In this document: positions 1 through 12,034 of the stretch, piece by piece
Position numbering within the stretch: position 1 is the first letter of the stretch
Layout: every line of letters starts with the position of its first letter
DNA from: Eurosta solidaginis
Lineage: Eukaryota > Arthropoda > Insecta > Diptera > Tephritidae
Assembly (NCBI RefSeq): GCF_040869045.1
Contig: NC_090323.1
Span: 265,612,392 to 265,676,391, forward strand
Length of the DNA stretch: 64,000 nt
Reading direction: 5' to 3'
The notes under the pieces: model-generated
What the model was told of the DNA's origin: nothing
The model's database searches: none
Seen by the model: the letters and a program-made list of their open reading frames with translations, nothing else
Program-made: the position numbers and the translations under genes

Positions 1-1530
1 TGTTAATAGCAAGTGTGCCAGGGTATAGTAAGTGTGTTATGTTTTGCAACATTATTTAGCCACATCTTACATGGTCGATTAAGTTTTGAAGCGGCAAGAC
101 GAGCGGTCAAAGCGTTTTATTGCAGCTTTGCTGTTACTGCCTCTCCACCTATTCCCCTCCACATAGTCTATTGGCTTAAGGATTTCGAATACTTCAGCCT
201 ATGACACTTAATCATACTTTCCAAGAGCAAAGTGGAGCTCTTCCCCATTATCTTCAGCGAACACCTGATTCGTGACCCGCAGTCGGATTTTGAAGAGTCA
301 CTAAGTATACTGAAATATATGAGCACGAGCACAGTAGGCATGGAATCCTTCGGCACTGAAAATGTGCCGGAGTCCATATAACAGGCCACAGCCTCTTAAC
401 TTGTGGTAGGTACAGCATTGCAACCGGAGAGGCCGCAAGCGTTGCTTCCATGCAGCTCTCAGTGATCGTTTTTTTGAGATTAGGCAGGCTGTTTTCATTC
501 ACTATTGATTGAGAGTCTGCTCTAAAAAACCTTAGATGCATAGCTTACAATTGGTCTGATCATAAAGGCCGAGATCCATAACATTGCATAAGGGACTTAA
601 CCCCCAGCATTTCCAGCCAGGTCGTCCTCTTTAGCGGAATATTTCACCATCGTCTTTACCGCGCACCACACGAACAAAGTAGGGTTCAGATGAAAAGTCA
701 AAACTGAAAGGGGTAAAAAAACAGAAAAAGCATTTTCTGTCAAGTGGAGTCTATCCACCCTCAACAGCGCAACTTGAGTGATGCTATGGGCCTTAAGCTG
801 ATTTCTATATCCGTACTATGTCACAAAGTTTGACACATGCCCGCCTATCAGTCCTTCGGTTCAGTTGTCTACAGCTCATTTCCCCTTCACTCAAGTCGCT
901 AAAGCGGACTTTGCCATTTACCACGAGTGAAACCGTTCAATAGTAGCTACTTTTTGATTCTTCAAATGCTTCTGTGATCAGCATTCTGTCCCATTCCGCG
1001 TAGGTGACTTTTTATATCGCCAGCGAAATCAGATAGTGGCATTGCACGACTGCCAGATTCTCGTCGACCACTATATTGGCATGCGCTTCTTTGTCCGTGC
1101 GGTCTTACTCTAATGGGTGTATGCTTCGCCACACTGGCAATATTCCGAATCGGATACACTCCCTTACTTACAACATTCATACTAAAGGCCTGCCAAAGGT
1201 CACCTCTAAGTAGACTTATTACATGTCAAACGCACAAACTTATCGTCGCTGGTTTTTCTTTGTGTGTTCCGTCCTCCCAATGCCTAGCATTTATTTCCAT
1301 TGATTCAGCTGTCTTGGTATTGAAAGATATTTGTTTTTAGTTTCGGGACATCCTATTGAATGCTTCTTTGATCTTCTAAAATATCTGCCATATATAGAGC
1401 TCTAGTTATTTGATGGCTCTAGAACTGCTTTTATTTTACCTAACAAGTTTTGAGGCTCTCCTAAACTCAGACTTGGACCAATCAACGTCTTTTATGATGC
1501 TTATCACACCATTTTTGCTACCACACTTAC
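1..1530. other. Unassigned DNA, no gene recognised
   Basis: Several short frames on both strands (under 100 codons) overlap one another. None shows a recognisable domain, a signal peptide or a credible splice structure. Base composition is more even than in the AT-rich stretches further on, which fits old decayed transposon DNA or an intron. I see no RNA gene or tandem repeat here. Confidence 0.4.
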
Positions 1531-1561
1531 TTAACTTAATTGGCGCTTACAGTTTAAACGG

Positions 1562-1692
1562 TTATGGCCGTCCAACAAGGCGCGCCAGTCGCTCCTTCTC
1601 TCTTCCAACCGGCGCCAATTGGTCACACCAAGGGAGTTTAAATCGTTTTCCACCTGTTCCTTGCAACGTAGTGGGGGCCGCCCTCTACCACA
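1562..1692 (-). pseudogene. C-terminal tail of a non-LTR retrotransposon polyprotein (RTE-like)
   Basis: On the minus strand the frame reads GRGRPPLR, then a segment containing QVENDLNSLGVTNWRRL and WRALLD. This matches the arginine-rich tail that follows the reverse transcriptase in many insect non-LTR elements of the RTE/craniofacial-development-protein-2-like type (family knowledge). Only about 40 residues are left. The frame runs into unrelated sequence on its N-terminal side, so the relic is 5' truncated and dead. A second relic of what may be the same family, from slightly further upstream in the protein, lies near 42931-42993. The clade name is less certain than the fact that it is a non-LTR tail. 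Confidence 0.6.
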
Positions 1693-1699
1693 CCTGGGT

Positions 1700-2865
1700 A
1701 TAAATTGAAGAAATAAGAAATCGCATATGAGCATAAGAATTTTTGCACATATACAACAAAAGACGAACCAAAACACTGAAGCCCTCATCGTTGCATGACT
1801 CTGTATGTGAGTATGTGTGCGTGTGTCTCATGGGTGCGGCATGTGGCAATTTATCATGTGGCGCGTGGTTCATCCATATATTTGGTCGTATTCTTCGATC
1901 GAGTTCCAGGCGTTGTTACGGCATTGACGTTCGCCGATTTATCATTGTTGGTGCGATGCGCAAGCGGAGACAGAGTTTGCCTTGTCAGCCGGCAATCGTT
2001 CTTCTTTCAATTGTAAATATAGTGGTGGCACGCGCGCGCACACACACACACAAGCATAGCTGTGCTGCTCAAGATTATGAGTGAACCGGAAAATCACATA
2101 AAACGTGACGCACACGTGAAAATTACCTGGGGAGATTCCTTCAAGCTCAGTGTACTCTACTTAAATTTGAAGGCATTTTTTGTAAAAACTAACATCATTA
2201 CATAGCTGCAAAAATACAAACAATTTGTGTTATTTCTGAAAATGAAATTGAATAGTGAAAAACCGGTGTGGCAAGCATTGATGAAGGCAGCAAAGCAGGC
2301 GGGGTCCCCTTCGTTAGCTTAGCAAATGTAGGTACACTAATTCGCAGTCGAAGTATGGCACGCGAACGTGAATGCGAGTGAGAATGCTTTTTTCGGCAAT
2401 TAAATGATTTACGATGAGTCCTTTTGCTAAACGCGTGACGAGTAAGTGAACTCAGCTATGCCTTTGCAGATGACGGCACTAGCGTAGGATTGCAAATCAA
2501 ATAAATGCCCGTACAAAAAGCAAGAGTAAAGGGTGAAATATTTAGAATCTCTTTCTAGTATTCGAACTCATAATCCTCTTATGCTGTACATACTAGTTGG
2601 AAAAAGAGCTACGTCGAAAACTTGAAGGAGGTCGTTTTCTAAGATATCACTTATCTTAGAGATGAGGAGCTATCGATCTGTATTTTGTTTTCTTAGATGC
2701 ATGCATGGGAATTTTGGACGGCTAACCATAGATGGTGCGGATAGCGAACCTACTCCAAATAGCACTTGGAAACTCTAGAGTCCTGTGTCCGAGAGCTGAA
2801 GTGAGGGTACCTACTAACCCAATTTTTAAATATTTCTATCCTCACTTGGAAACTTTCGCAATCTT
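1700..2865. other. Unassigned intergenic DNA
   Basis: There is no coding frame I can support. The stretch is moderately AT-rich with a short alternating CG/CA run at 2031-2052. Confidence 0.4.
2031..2052. repeat. CG/CA dinucleotide microsatellite
   Basis: An uninterrupted alternating purine-pyrimidine run, CGCGCGCG followed by about seven CA units. Confidence 0.85.
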
Positions 2866-2867
2866 CC

Positions 2868-2925
2868 TATATGAGTTAACCGGGGATTGCCCGTATCGCT
2901 TTAAATGTATGAAAACATTTATTTC
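2868..2925 (+). repeat. Dispersed repeat fragment, copy 1 of 2
   Basis: A 58-bp stretch with the words GAGTTAACC, GGGATTGCCCGTATCGC and GAAAACATTTATTTC recurs with one substitution at 10173-10230 in the same orientation. It is a fragment of a dispersed element whose remainder is not shared by the two loci. Confidence 0.75.
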
Positions 2926-3050
2926 AATAATTTTTAATTTTTTTATAATTTATTTAATAATTTTGGGAAAAATTTAAACAACGTGACATCAGGACGGACA
3001 AGGCGACAGCTGTTTCGATTATACCTTGTAAATCTCTTCAAAGCCTTTTC

Positions 3051-3125
3051 TCCCGGGAGTGGGAGTCGAACCCGCACTCCTACGATAGTTGAAATGGTTA
3101 CAAACGCATTCAGCTACGTCATGCC
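3051..3125 (-). repeat. tRNA-derived SINE head or tRNA-like relic
   Basis: On the minus strand the sequence has a good RNA polymerase III B box, GGTTCGACTCC (plus coordinates 3062-3072), and a plausible A box (GTAGCTGAATGC) about 40 nt upstream. The stem pairing expected of a real tRNA is not convincing, because the acceptor and anticodon arms do not close well. A tRNA-derived SINE or degenerate tRNA is therefore more likely than a working gene. It differs from the SINE family found at 38 kb, 41 kb, 59 kb and 61.7 kb. Confidence 0.4.
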
Positions 3126-3354
3126 TTAGTTGTTGTAAAGTTTTTCCCAATTGCCTTCTTTCGCATATGTTATCTTCTACACATCACATAATTCTTATGT
3201 TATATTATGTGTTGAAGTTATGCATGTTAGTAAGGCGATTTTCAGAGAAACTTGGTATTTGTTGTTGTTTTTCTTCTATTTATAGAACTACTAGCAAACT
3301 CGGCAGACGTTGTTCTGCCCTAAATTTGGCTTATCTGCATACATTTTAATAAGC

Positions 3355-3535
3355 TTTTTCCGTCTAACTCTGCCCTACCCCTCTACACTTTTTCCTAATC
3401 TTTTTATTCACCCCTCCCTCCGTCTTTTCCGCTTCATTTCCATCTTCGTCTCATTCTATCTCTTTCTCAGTCTCCTTCTCTCTTTTCTCACTCTCAAGTT
3501 TTTCTCCTTCTTTTTCGTCTTTTATTGCCAGTCCC
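3355..3535. repeat. Polypyrimidine tract
   Basis: The plus strand is almost all C and T, with irregular TCTC, CCTT and TTTC words. The reading frames that cross it give Ser/Phe/Leu-rich low-complexity peptides and are not genes. Comparable tracts with purines on the plus strand occur at 45760-46050 and 59225-59330. Confidence 0.75.
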
Positions 3536-3565
3536 AGAGGGTGGTATGTATTTTGTTCCAGTTCC

Positions 3566-3620
3566 ATTCCGAGTCTCAGTCTCAGTCCCAGTTCTAGTCC
3601 TAATCCCAGTCCCAGCCCGT
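3566..3620. repeat. Degenerate hexamer tandem repeat (CAGTCY)
   Basis: The plus strand repeats variants of AGTCTC, AGTCCC and AGTCCT in a 6-bp rhythm for about nine units, ending in CAGTCCCAGCC. It directly follows the pyrimidine tract and belongs to the same repeat-dense block. Confidence 0.7.
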
Positions 3621-3834
3621 CTCTGGTATACTTCCCGGAAAAAAGCATCGTAAATACTAATATAGGCAAATTTATATACGAAATTTCAGGCAAATCGAAT
3701 AGGACGTATGTAAATAGGTATGTGGGTATTATTAATTCTTGTCTTTATTTCGGCTTCGCATGCATATTTATCTGTTTCGCCAGATTAATGCGACTTAATC
3801 GAATATCACAATGAAATTACTTAAAAGCTCTCAG

Positions 3835-4260
3835 CAACAGCTTTCATTTGATATCCATAATACACACACATTCGAGGTGTATCTGGGTCCATATTTTGGC
3901 CTATATCTCGAGACCGTAGTCACCCAGCGGTGTAAAACTTACTCTGTACTAAAGCATACATCAACAGCTTCAATTGGATATCCATAATGTAAAAACACAT
4001 CCTAGTTTTACCCTGATGCACGTTTTGGCCTATATCTCGAGACCCTAGTCACCAATAGGTATGAAAACTACCCTGTACTAAAGCACTCATCAACAGCTTC
4101 AATTTGATTCCCACAATATAAAAACATTGTCTAGGCGTTCACGGGCCCACGTTTGGCCTATATCTCCAGACCCTAGTCACCAAGGGGTATGAAAATTATC
4201 CTCTACTAATTCACTCATCAACAGCTTTCATTTGATATTCATATTGTATAAACACAATAG
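3835..4260. repeat. Tandem repeat, period about 128 bp, about 3.4 copies
   Basis: The word CAACAGCTT(T)CAATT/CATTT begins units at 3835, 3962, 4091 and 4219, so the period is 127-129 bp. Each unit carries TTTGATATCC or a variant, then a CACATTC-like word, then GGCCTATATCTCGAGACC and AGTCACC. The order and spacing resemble the ~130-bp unit at the start of dispersed elements A, B and C, which suggests a common origin. Confidence 0.8.
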
Positions 4261-4419
4261 CCTTTACCCGCGGCCCCGTTCGCAAGGAGAAAATGAAATA
4301 TGTGGGCTATTCACGTTAGCCTGCTTATAAAGTTATCTGTTTAACATTTTTTTTTTCTGTCTAATGCATTTTATTTTTGTAATTGAGTAAAAAAAATAAC
4401 TTTATGAGCTGATAACCTG

Positions 4420-7400
4420 ATAGGATCCCAAAATGATAACGAAATTATCCAGAAAAAGCCACGAAATGACCCCGACGCTATCGCGGACGGATCCCGAAAA
4501 CCATCCAGAAACGCCCCGGAAGTGTTTCCAAAAGTTCCCGAAGTAGTCCCAAAAAAACCCGAAATGACAACGACACGATTCTAGACTTATCCAGATAACC
4601 ACACAGAAATGATGCCTGAAGGGTACCATTGATCCCGAAATTGTCCCGAAAAAGTTCCGAAATTACCCTGACGGGCTCCCGGACGGATCTCAGAAACCAT
4701 CCAGAAAATATCCAGGAAGGGTCCCTAAATTATCCCGACTAACTCCAGAAAAAGTTCCGAAATGGCTCCGAGGGGATCCACGATGGATCGCGAAAACCAT
4801 ACAGAAATGATTCCGGAAGGATTCCAAAATGATCCCGAAATAGTCTGTAATTGACCCAGATGGGATCCCGCACAGATCCAGAAATGATCCCGGAAGGGTG
4901 CAAAAACTATCCCGGAAAAGTAACAAAAAATTCCGAAATGGTTCCTACGGCATCCCGGACGGATCCAGAAATGATCTCGGAAGGGTCGCCAAATGATCCC
5001 AAAATGGTCCCGAAATGACACTGATGGATCCGGCAAACCATCAAGAAATTATGCCGAAAGGGTCCCAAAATGATCCCGAAATAATACAGAAAAAGTCACG
5101 AAACGACCCCTAGAGGATCCCCAAATGATCCCGTATTAGCCCCGAAAAGGTCCCGAAATAACCCCGACGGGATCCCGGACAAATCCCGAAAACCATCCAG
5201 AAATAATGCCGGAAGGAAACCCAAATGATTCCGTAAAAGTCCCGCATTGATTCCGACGGGATCCCGAACGGATACCGAAAATCATCCAGAAGTGACGCCG
5301 GAAAGGTCCTCAAATGATCACCTAATAGTCCCGAAATTACCCTTAAGGGGTCATGGACGGATCCCATAAACCATCCAGAAATGATCCCGATATATTCCCG
5401 AAGAAGTCCCGAAATGACCCTGACGGGATCTCGAACGCACCCCTAAATGACCCTGACGGGATACGGGCAGATCCCGAAATCCATCCAGAAATGATCTTGG
5501 GAGGGACCCCAAATGATCCCGAAAAAGTCCCGCAATGATTCCGAGGGGATCCTGATCGGATACCGATAACCATCCAGAAGTGATGCCGGAAAGGTCCTCA
5601 AATGATCACCTAATACCAAAATGACCCTGACGGCATCCCGGACTGATCCCAAAATCCATCCAGAAATGATCTTGGGAAGGTCCCAAAATTATCCCGAAAT
5701 AGTCTCGGAAAAGTTCAGAAATTACCCTGACGGGTTCCCGGACGAATCCTGAAAGCCATCTCTAAATGATCCCGAAAAAGTCCCGAAATGACCCTGACTG
5801 GACCCCGAAAGGATCCCGAAAACTATCCAGAAATGATGCCGGAAATGTCCTCAAATGATCACCTAATAGTTCCGAAAAGACCCTGACGGGATCCCGAACG
5901 GATCCCGACAACTATCTAGAAATGATGCCGAAAGGGCCCGCAAATGATCCCGTATTAGTCGAGAAAAAGTCCCGAAATGAACCCGACGGGATGCCGGACG
6001 AATCCCAAAAACCAGCCAGAAATGATGCCGGAAGGGACGCCAAATGATCCCGAAAAAGTCCCGCAATAATTCCGACGGGATCCTGAGCGGATACCGAAAA
6101 CCATCCAGAAGTGATGCCGAAAAGGTCCTCAAATGATCACCTAATAGTCCCAAAATGACCTTACGGCATCCCGGACAGATCCCGAAATCCATCCAGAAAT
6201 GATCTTGGGAGGGTCCCAAAATCATCCCGAAATAGTGTGGGAAAAGTCCAGAAATTACCCTGACGGATACCGGACGAATCCTGAAAACCAATCTTAAATG
6301 ATGCCGAAAAAGTCCCGAAATGACCCTGATGGGACCCGGAAAGGATCCCGAAAACTAACCAGAAATGATGCCGGAAAGGTCCTCAAATGATCTCCCAATA
6401 GTTCCGAAAAGACCCTGACGGGATCCCGAACGGATCCCGACAACTATCCAGAAATGATACCGAAAGGGCCCGCAAATGATCCCGTATTAGTCGAGAAAAA
6501 GTCCCGAAATTACCCCGACGGGATGCCGGACGAATCCCAAAAACCATCCAGAAATGATTTTGGAAGGGACCCCAATGATCCCGAAAAAGTCCCGCAATTA
6601 TTCCGACAGGAATCTGAACGGATACCGAAAACCATCCAGAAGTGATGCCGGAACGGTCCTCAAATGCTCACCTAATAGTCCCAAAATGACCCTGAGGGCA
6701 TCCCGGACAAATCCCGAAATCCATCCAGAAATGATCTTGGGAAGGTCCCAAAATGATCCCGAAATAGTCTCGGAAAAGTCCAGAAATTACCCTGACGGGT
6801 TCCCGGACGAATCCTGAAAGCCATCCTTAAATGATCCCGAAAAAGCCCCGAAATTACCCTGACGGGATCCCGAAAGGATTCCAAAAACTATCCAGAAATG
6901 ATGCCGGAAAGGTCCTCAAATGATCCCCTAATAGTTCCGAAATGACCGTGACGGGATCCCGAATGGATCCCGACAACTATCCAGAAATTATGCCGAAAGG
7001 GTCCGCAAATGATCCCGTATTAGTCGAGAAAAAGTCCCGAAATGACCCCGACGGGATCCCGGACGAATCCCAAAAACCATCCAGAAATGATGCCGGTAGG
7101 TATCCTAAATGATCCCGAAATAATCCCGAAATGACCTCGTCGGCATCCCGGACGGATCCCGAAAACCATCCAGAAATGATGCCGGAAGAGCCCCCAAATG
7201 ATCCCGAAAAAGTCCCCAAATGACCCCGACGATATCCCGGACGGATCCCGAAAACCATCCAGAAATGATGCCGGAAGAGCCCCCAAATGATCCCGAAAAA
7301 GTTCCCAAATGACCCCGACGAGATCCCGCACGGATCCCGAAAACCATCCAGAAATGATGCCGGAAGAGCCCCAAATGATCCCGAAAAAGTCCCCAAATGA

Positions 7401-8945
7401 CCCCGACATACTCCAGAAAAGGTTCCGAAATGGCTCCGAGGGAATCAACGACGGATCGCGAAAACCATACAGAAATGATTCCGGAAGGATCCCAAAATGA
7501 TCCCGAAATAGTCCGGAAATGACCCAGATGGGATCCCGCACAGATCCAGAAATGATCCCGGAAGGGTCCAAAAACTATCCCGGAAAAGTCAACAAAAAAT
7601 CCCGAAATGGCTCCTACGGCATGCCGGACGGATCCAGAAATGATCTCGGAAGGGTCCCCAAATGATCCCAAAATGGTCCCGAAATGACCCTGATGGATCC
7701 GGCAAACCATCAAGAAATTATGCCGGAAGGGTCCCCAAATGATCCCGAAATAAAACAGAAAAAGTCACGAAACGACCCCTAGAGGATCTCCAAATGATCC
7801 CGTATTAGCCCCAAAAAAGTCCCAAAATGACCCTGACGGGATCCCGAAAGGATTCCGAAAACAATACAGAAATGATGCCGGAAAGGTCCTCAAATGATCC
7901 CCTAATAGTCCCGAAATGACCGTGACGGGATCCCGACAACTATCCAGAAATGATGCCGAAAGGGTCCGCAAATGATCCCGTATTTGTCGAAAAAAAGTCC
8001 CGAAAGGACCACGACGGGATCCCGGACGAATCCCAAAAACCATCCAGAAATGATGCCGGTAGGTATCCCAAATGATCCCGAAATAGTCCCGAAATGACCT
8101 CGTCGCCATCCCGGACGGATCCCGAAAATTATCCAGAAATGATGCCGGAAAGGTTCCCAAATGATCCCCTAATAGTCCCGAAATTACCCTAATGGGATCC
8201 CGGACGGATCCCGAAAACCATCCAGAAATGATGCCGAAAGGGTTCCCAAATGATCCCGTATTATTCGCGAAAAAGTCCCGAAATGACCCCGACGGGATCT
8301 CGGACGGATCCCGAAAACCATCCAGAAATGATGCCGAAAGGGTTCCCAAATGATCCCGTATTAGTCGCGAAAAAGTCCCGAAATGACCCCGACGGGATCC
8401 CGGACGGATCCCGAAAACCATCCAGAAATGATGCCGGATGAGCCCCAAGATGATCCCGAAAAAGTCCCCAAATGACCCCGACGAGATCCCGGACGGATCC
8501 CGAAAACCATCCAGAAATGGTGCCGGAAGAGCCCCCAAATGATCCCGAAAAAGTCCCCAAATGACCCCGACGATATCCCGGACAGATCCCGAAAACCATC
8601 CAACAATGATGCCGGAAGAGCCCTCAAATGATCCCGAAAAAGTCCCCATATGACCCCGACGAGATCCCGCACGGATCCCGAAAACCATCCAGAAATGATG
8701 CCGTAAGGGTCCCCAAATGATCGCGAAATAGTCCCGAAATGATTCCGGAATAGTCCCGAAAATGTTCCAAAATAACCCCGACGGGATCCCGGACGGATCC
8801 CGTAAACTATACAGAAATGATCCCGGAAGGGTCCCAAAATGATCCCGAAATAGTCCCGAAAAAGTCCCGAAATTACCCCGGCGTAATCCCGGACCGATCC
8901 CGAAAACCGTCCAGAAATGATCCCGGAAGGGTTTCGATATGACCC
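4420..8945. repeat. Minisatellite array of about 90-110-bp units with higher-order structure
   Basis: About 4.5 kb is built from units containing CCATCCAGAAATGATGCC, a GATCCCGAAA word repeated every 12 bp or so, and GACGGGATCCCGGACGG. A clean pair of units is exactly 100 bp apart (8281 and 8381), and neighbouring units run nearer 90 bp. Higher-order duplication is visible. The block beginning at 4742 recurs at 7411 (offset 2669 bp), and the CATCCAGAAGTG variant recurs at 5571, 6102 and 6632 (offset about 530 bp). Long open frames occur on the minus strand (up to about 300 codons) and shorter ones on plus. They come from a stop-poor repeat and not from selection, since they overlap in several frames and encode the same degenerate motif. 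Confidence 0.95.
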
Positions 8946-9419
8946 TTACGGGATTACAAATAAGGTGAAGCTAATTATAAAACCATGTTAATAAGGCAGC
9001 AGGCGCATTGGAGCGAATAAAAAGTTAGATAGAAACATACAGGTAAAGCTAATAAAAGCGTGCTAATAAAAACAATTGATGGAGGGCGGATGGCGGGAGT
9101 AGAGGAGAGGACCACTGATCGTTCCTCCAAAATTGTCTAGATCTCGTTCTGTATGTACCAGATACCAAAAACTATTGATTTAGGAGAAAATTTAGATTGA
9201 GTTATAACAATTTATGGATTTTACACCAGAGGGGGAGATAAACGGGGGCGGGCGGAGGGTGTCACTGCTTACTTTGTAAGCCCTCGACTTATTTGACCCC
9301 TTGAGTCTGTGATATTGGTGAAGGCCAGTATACGTAAAGTTATAATGTGTAAAAATTATGAAAAATAATTTCTCGAAGGGTCGTGGGACCCCCACCCCTC
9401 TTTCCATGTTCGAAAAAAA

Positions 9420-9530
9420 TTTCGCTAGTAGACTACTGTCTGTGTCCCAAATTTCATCAAAATCCGTGTAGCCATTCTGGCGTGATTCAGTCGCAAAGAC
9501 GAAAAAATATAATAATTAAATTATAACTGT
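9420..9530 (+). repeat. Tail of a dispersed non-LTR-type element
   Basis: The phrase AAATTTCATCAAAATCCG, then a GCGTGATTCAGTCGCAAAGA-like end, is the kind of 3' end seen in many insect non-LTR families such as RTE (family knowledge). Similar tails follow at 9610-9660, 9890-9970 and 10080-10150. The spot has taken several insertions of related type. Confidence 0.5.
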
Positions 9531-9599
9531 TCCTAGGGGGCGGGGACCACGCCCATTTTGAAAAATATATAGCTAGTAGATCCTTCTAGACTATTGGCT

Positions 9600-9786
9600 A
9601 TATGTGTGCAAAATTTCATCCAAATCGGTCCAGCCGTTCTTGCGTTATTGAGTCACAAAGACAAACGTCTGGACAAACATCCAAACATCCAAACATCCAA
9701 ACATCCAAACATCTAAACATCCAAACATCCAAACATCTTAACATCCAAACTTTCCCATTTATAATATATATTAGATTAGATTAGAT
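9600..9786 (+). repeat. RTE-like 3' end with octamer tandem repeat
   Basis: A conserved tail (ATTTCATCCAAATCGGTCC, then TTGAGTCACAAAGAC) runs into about nine copies of the octamer ACATCCAA with two single-base variants (9673-9750). It ends in TTAGATTAGATTAGATT. Short tandem repeats after this tail are typical of RTE-type elements (family knowledge). The frame reading repeated NIQTSKH is low complexity and not a gene. Confidence 0.55.
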
Positions 9787-10172
9787 TCTAGGGGTACCCG
9801 GGTCCACGTTTTGATCCCGAGACCCTAGGCACGTAGCGAAAAATAGGTAGTGTTGGCCGATTCTCAGACCTACCCAATATGCTCACAAAATTTCATGAGA
9901 ATCGGTTCAGCCGTTTAGGAGGAGTTAAGCCTCTAAAACCGTGACAGAAGGATTTTATATATTAGATTTTCAAATTTTGAAGTTTTTCTAAAAAAAAATC
10001 ATAACTCAAGAATGGCTAAACCGATTTGGGATTTCAAAATCACCTAACCATCCTCTCTCCTTCCTGTATCTTTCCTAAAAATTTCATGGCAATCTTTCTA
10101 TCCGTTCTCGAGTTATGGCGTGACAATCAAAATGTACACTTCTTTTATATATATAACCAAATGTTGTCTACT

Positions 10173-10230
10173 TATATGAGTTAACCAGGGATTGCCCGTA
10201 TCGCTTTAAATGTATGAAAACATTTATTTC
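10173..10230 (+). repeat. Dispersed repeat fragment, copy 2 of 2
   Basis: Same-orientation partner of the 58-bp repeat at 2868-2925, with one substitution (ACCAGGG for ACCGGGG). Confidence 0.75.
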
Positions 10231-10540
10231 CTACTTCCTTCAGCATTGGTAGTTATTCTAAATAGGACTGTCAGAAAGATTTGTTGTTCTCCCTTGAACA
10301 AGCCACACCCGCGCAAGTTTTATCCAAGAGTCATGGCTGAACAGTAACAACGGAAAGTTTTTTAATCCTTGATGAAAGCAGGTTAGAGAGTTATCCAAAG
10401 TAGCGACTGAGTCACAGATATGGGTTTTGTGCCAGGCCTGGGAAACGCCATGGAAAAAGGCCTTGCAGTGACAAATATATGGAACAAGCTTCGGATGAGG
10501 CCTGTATTTGGAAGCACAGAAAGGAGGAGACTTCCAATAA

Positions 10541-10760
10541 TAGGTTAGGTTAGGTTAGGTTGAAGTGGCTATCTCCGCTGTCCAAGCGGAGACCCACGTA
10601 GGCCGTTGTGGCCCGTTGTGCTACCACGCGGTGCCCCTATTTCCTATTTCCCTACCTCCGAAGAATGTTTAGACCCCATTGAGGATAAACCAGCGCGTTT
10701 GCCTGATGAAACGCAAGATGTCATTAGTGTTTGCAGGTTCAAGCTCCGCAAGACCCAATA
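10541..10760. repeat. (TAGGT)4 tract and adjoining dispersed element
   Basis: Four TAGGT units at 10541-10560 are followed by a GC-richer segment (AGTGGCTATCTCCGCTG, CACGTAGGCCGTTGTGG). On the opposite strand this looks like an element ending in an AACCT tail. A second GGTTAGGTTGAGCGGC start occurs near 62741. I treat it as the tail of a retroelement. Confidence 0.45.
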
Positions 10761-11892
10761 ATAAGTAGGTGGCTAAGTGAGGAGCTGACATCGCCATTGG
10801 GGTAACGCGTAATCATGCGAGAGGTGAGCCACTATTTGCCTCAATTTAAAAAGAGGATTTCTGTATTTGTATCAAGAGCAAGGGACCAACATTTTTAACT
10901 TTTGTAAGAAAGGTAGTTTTGAATATCACCCTGATTTTCAAGGAGCTCTTGAATGGAATATTTGGTTGCAGGACTCCTCTAGAGTACCCCTTCTTGATCA
11001 CTGCTATGTTCAGTACTCTCCAGATGAATTGCGAAATGATAAAATCTCTCTCGGCGGAATTAGTGGCTTCAGATCGATGTTGCCCGAAACTGATCGAAAG
11101 AATCATTTTTCCTTGCAGAATTACTCTGCGACCTCGGAGCCTCCAATTGACAGCTTGGCAGTAGAGCTATAAGGATCCAGCTATTCTAAGATTGATAGTT
11201 CTATGAAATCTAAAAGTCCGAAAAAGATTTCTCGAAGTTGTTTGGGTACCACTTAGGCGAATTGCCCTAAGCTAGGTTATGTCCTGAAGAAATGAAATGA
11301 GGTGAAAGTTATTCCCATAGAGCTTGCAAGTTTCTCTCAAGAACTTGCAAGCAATCAGTCTCTCACTATTGCTTGTTAAATGAAAACTTCTTTAGCATAT
11401 GCCTCTGTGGACTGACCGTCGTCGTGGCAGCTTGCTTATTGAAAAGGTAGAAAAAAGCATTTTATGATAATTGGTTTTGCTAGTTTAATAGTAAACCGGA
11501 CTATAGCTGATTTTATTTGAAAAGTATTGTTTGACAATATTACTCGTGGAAAAACCATATTAGGGTTGGCAAACACTCAAATACCTATGATTTGGTCAAA
11601 GCGACTGAAAAATCACAGTAGATCGCAGAGACGGCTTCCAAGATATCAGCATGACTATCTAAGCTAAGATATTTGCGTCTCGTTTGCAATCATGATTACT
11701 AATAATGACAATCATAGCTCTTGTCATAGGCAAAATAGCTGCTTTAATATGAAAACTAGAAAAAAACGCTGCGACTGAATCGCAGGCCCTGCAAATTTTC
11801 AACCATATATTTCTAATCTACAACCAAATTTGAATATCTGCTTCACAGGTAACGACAGAACGGAGCAATTAGCTGCGTTAAAAAAACATAGA
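10761..11892. other. Unassigned DNA flanking the hAT element
   Basis: Overlapping frames around 10867-11172 are short and unrecognised. From about 11580 the words TCGCAG and GCGACTG recur, and they recur again on the other side of the hAT insertion at 13840-14060. The transposon may have landed inside an older repeat. Confidence 0.35.
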
Positions 11893-12034
11893 CAGGGCCG
11901 TACCGGAGGTTGTGGGGGCCCTTGTGCAAAATTCACAGGGGCCCCTTTTTCTAAAAAAAAAGGTTATACGACACAAAAGGTTTTGCTTGTAGGATATTTT
12001 TATATTATGTTGCATACATAGTTTCTTTACATAC

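Noticed and set aside
3051..3125. Functional tRNA gene
   Set aside because: The B box is good but the arms do not pair into a cloverleaf, so I list it as a SINE head or relic.
7765..8688. 307-codon open frame on the minus strand
   Set aside because: It is one of many overlapping frames through the minisatellite. The translation is the same degenerate motif over and over and adjacent frames are equally open, so it reflects repeat composition.
9673..9750. CRISPR-like ladder of short repeats
   Set aside because: The units are contiguous octamers with no spacers and follow a retroelement tail in a eukaryotic genome.
10541..10560. Insect telomere-type TTAGG repeats
   Set aside because: Only four units, joined to sequence that looks like a dispersed element tail; flies do not use TTAGG telomeres.
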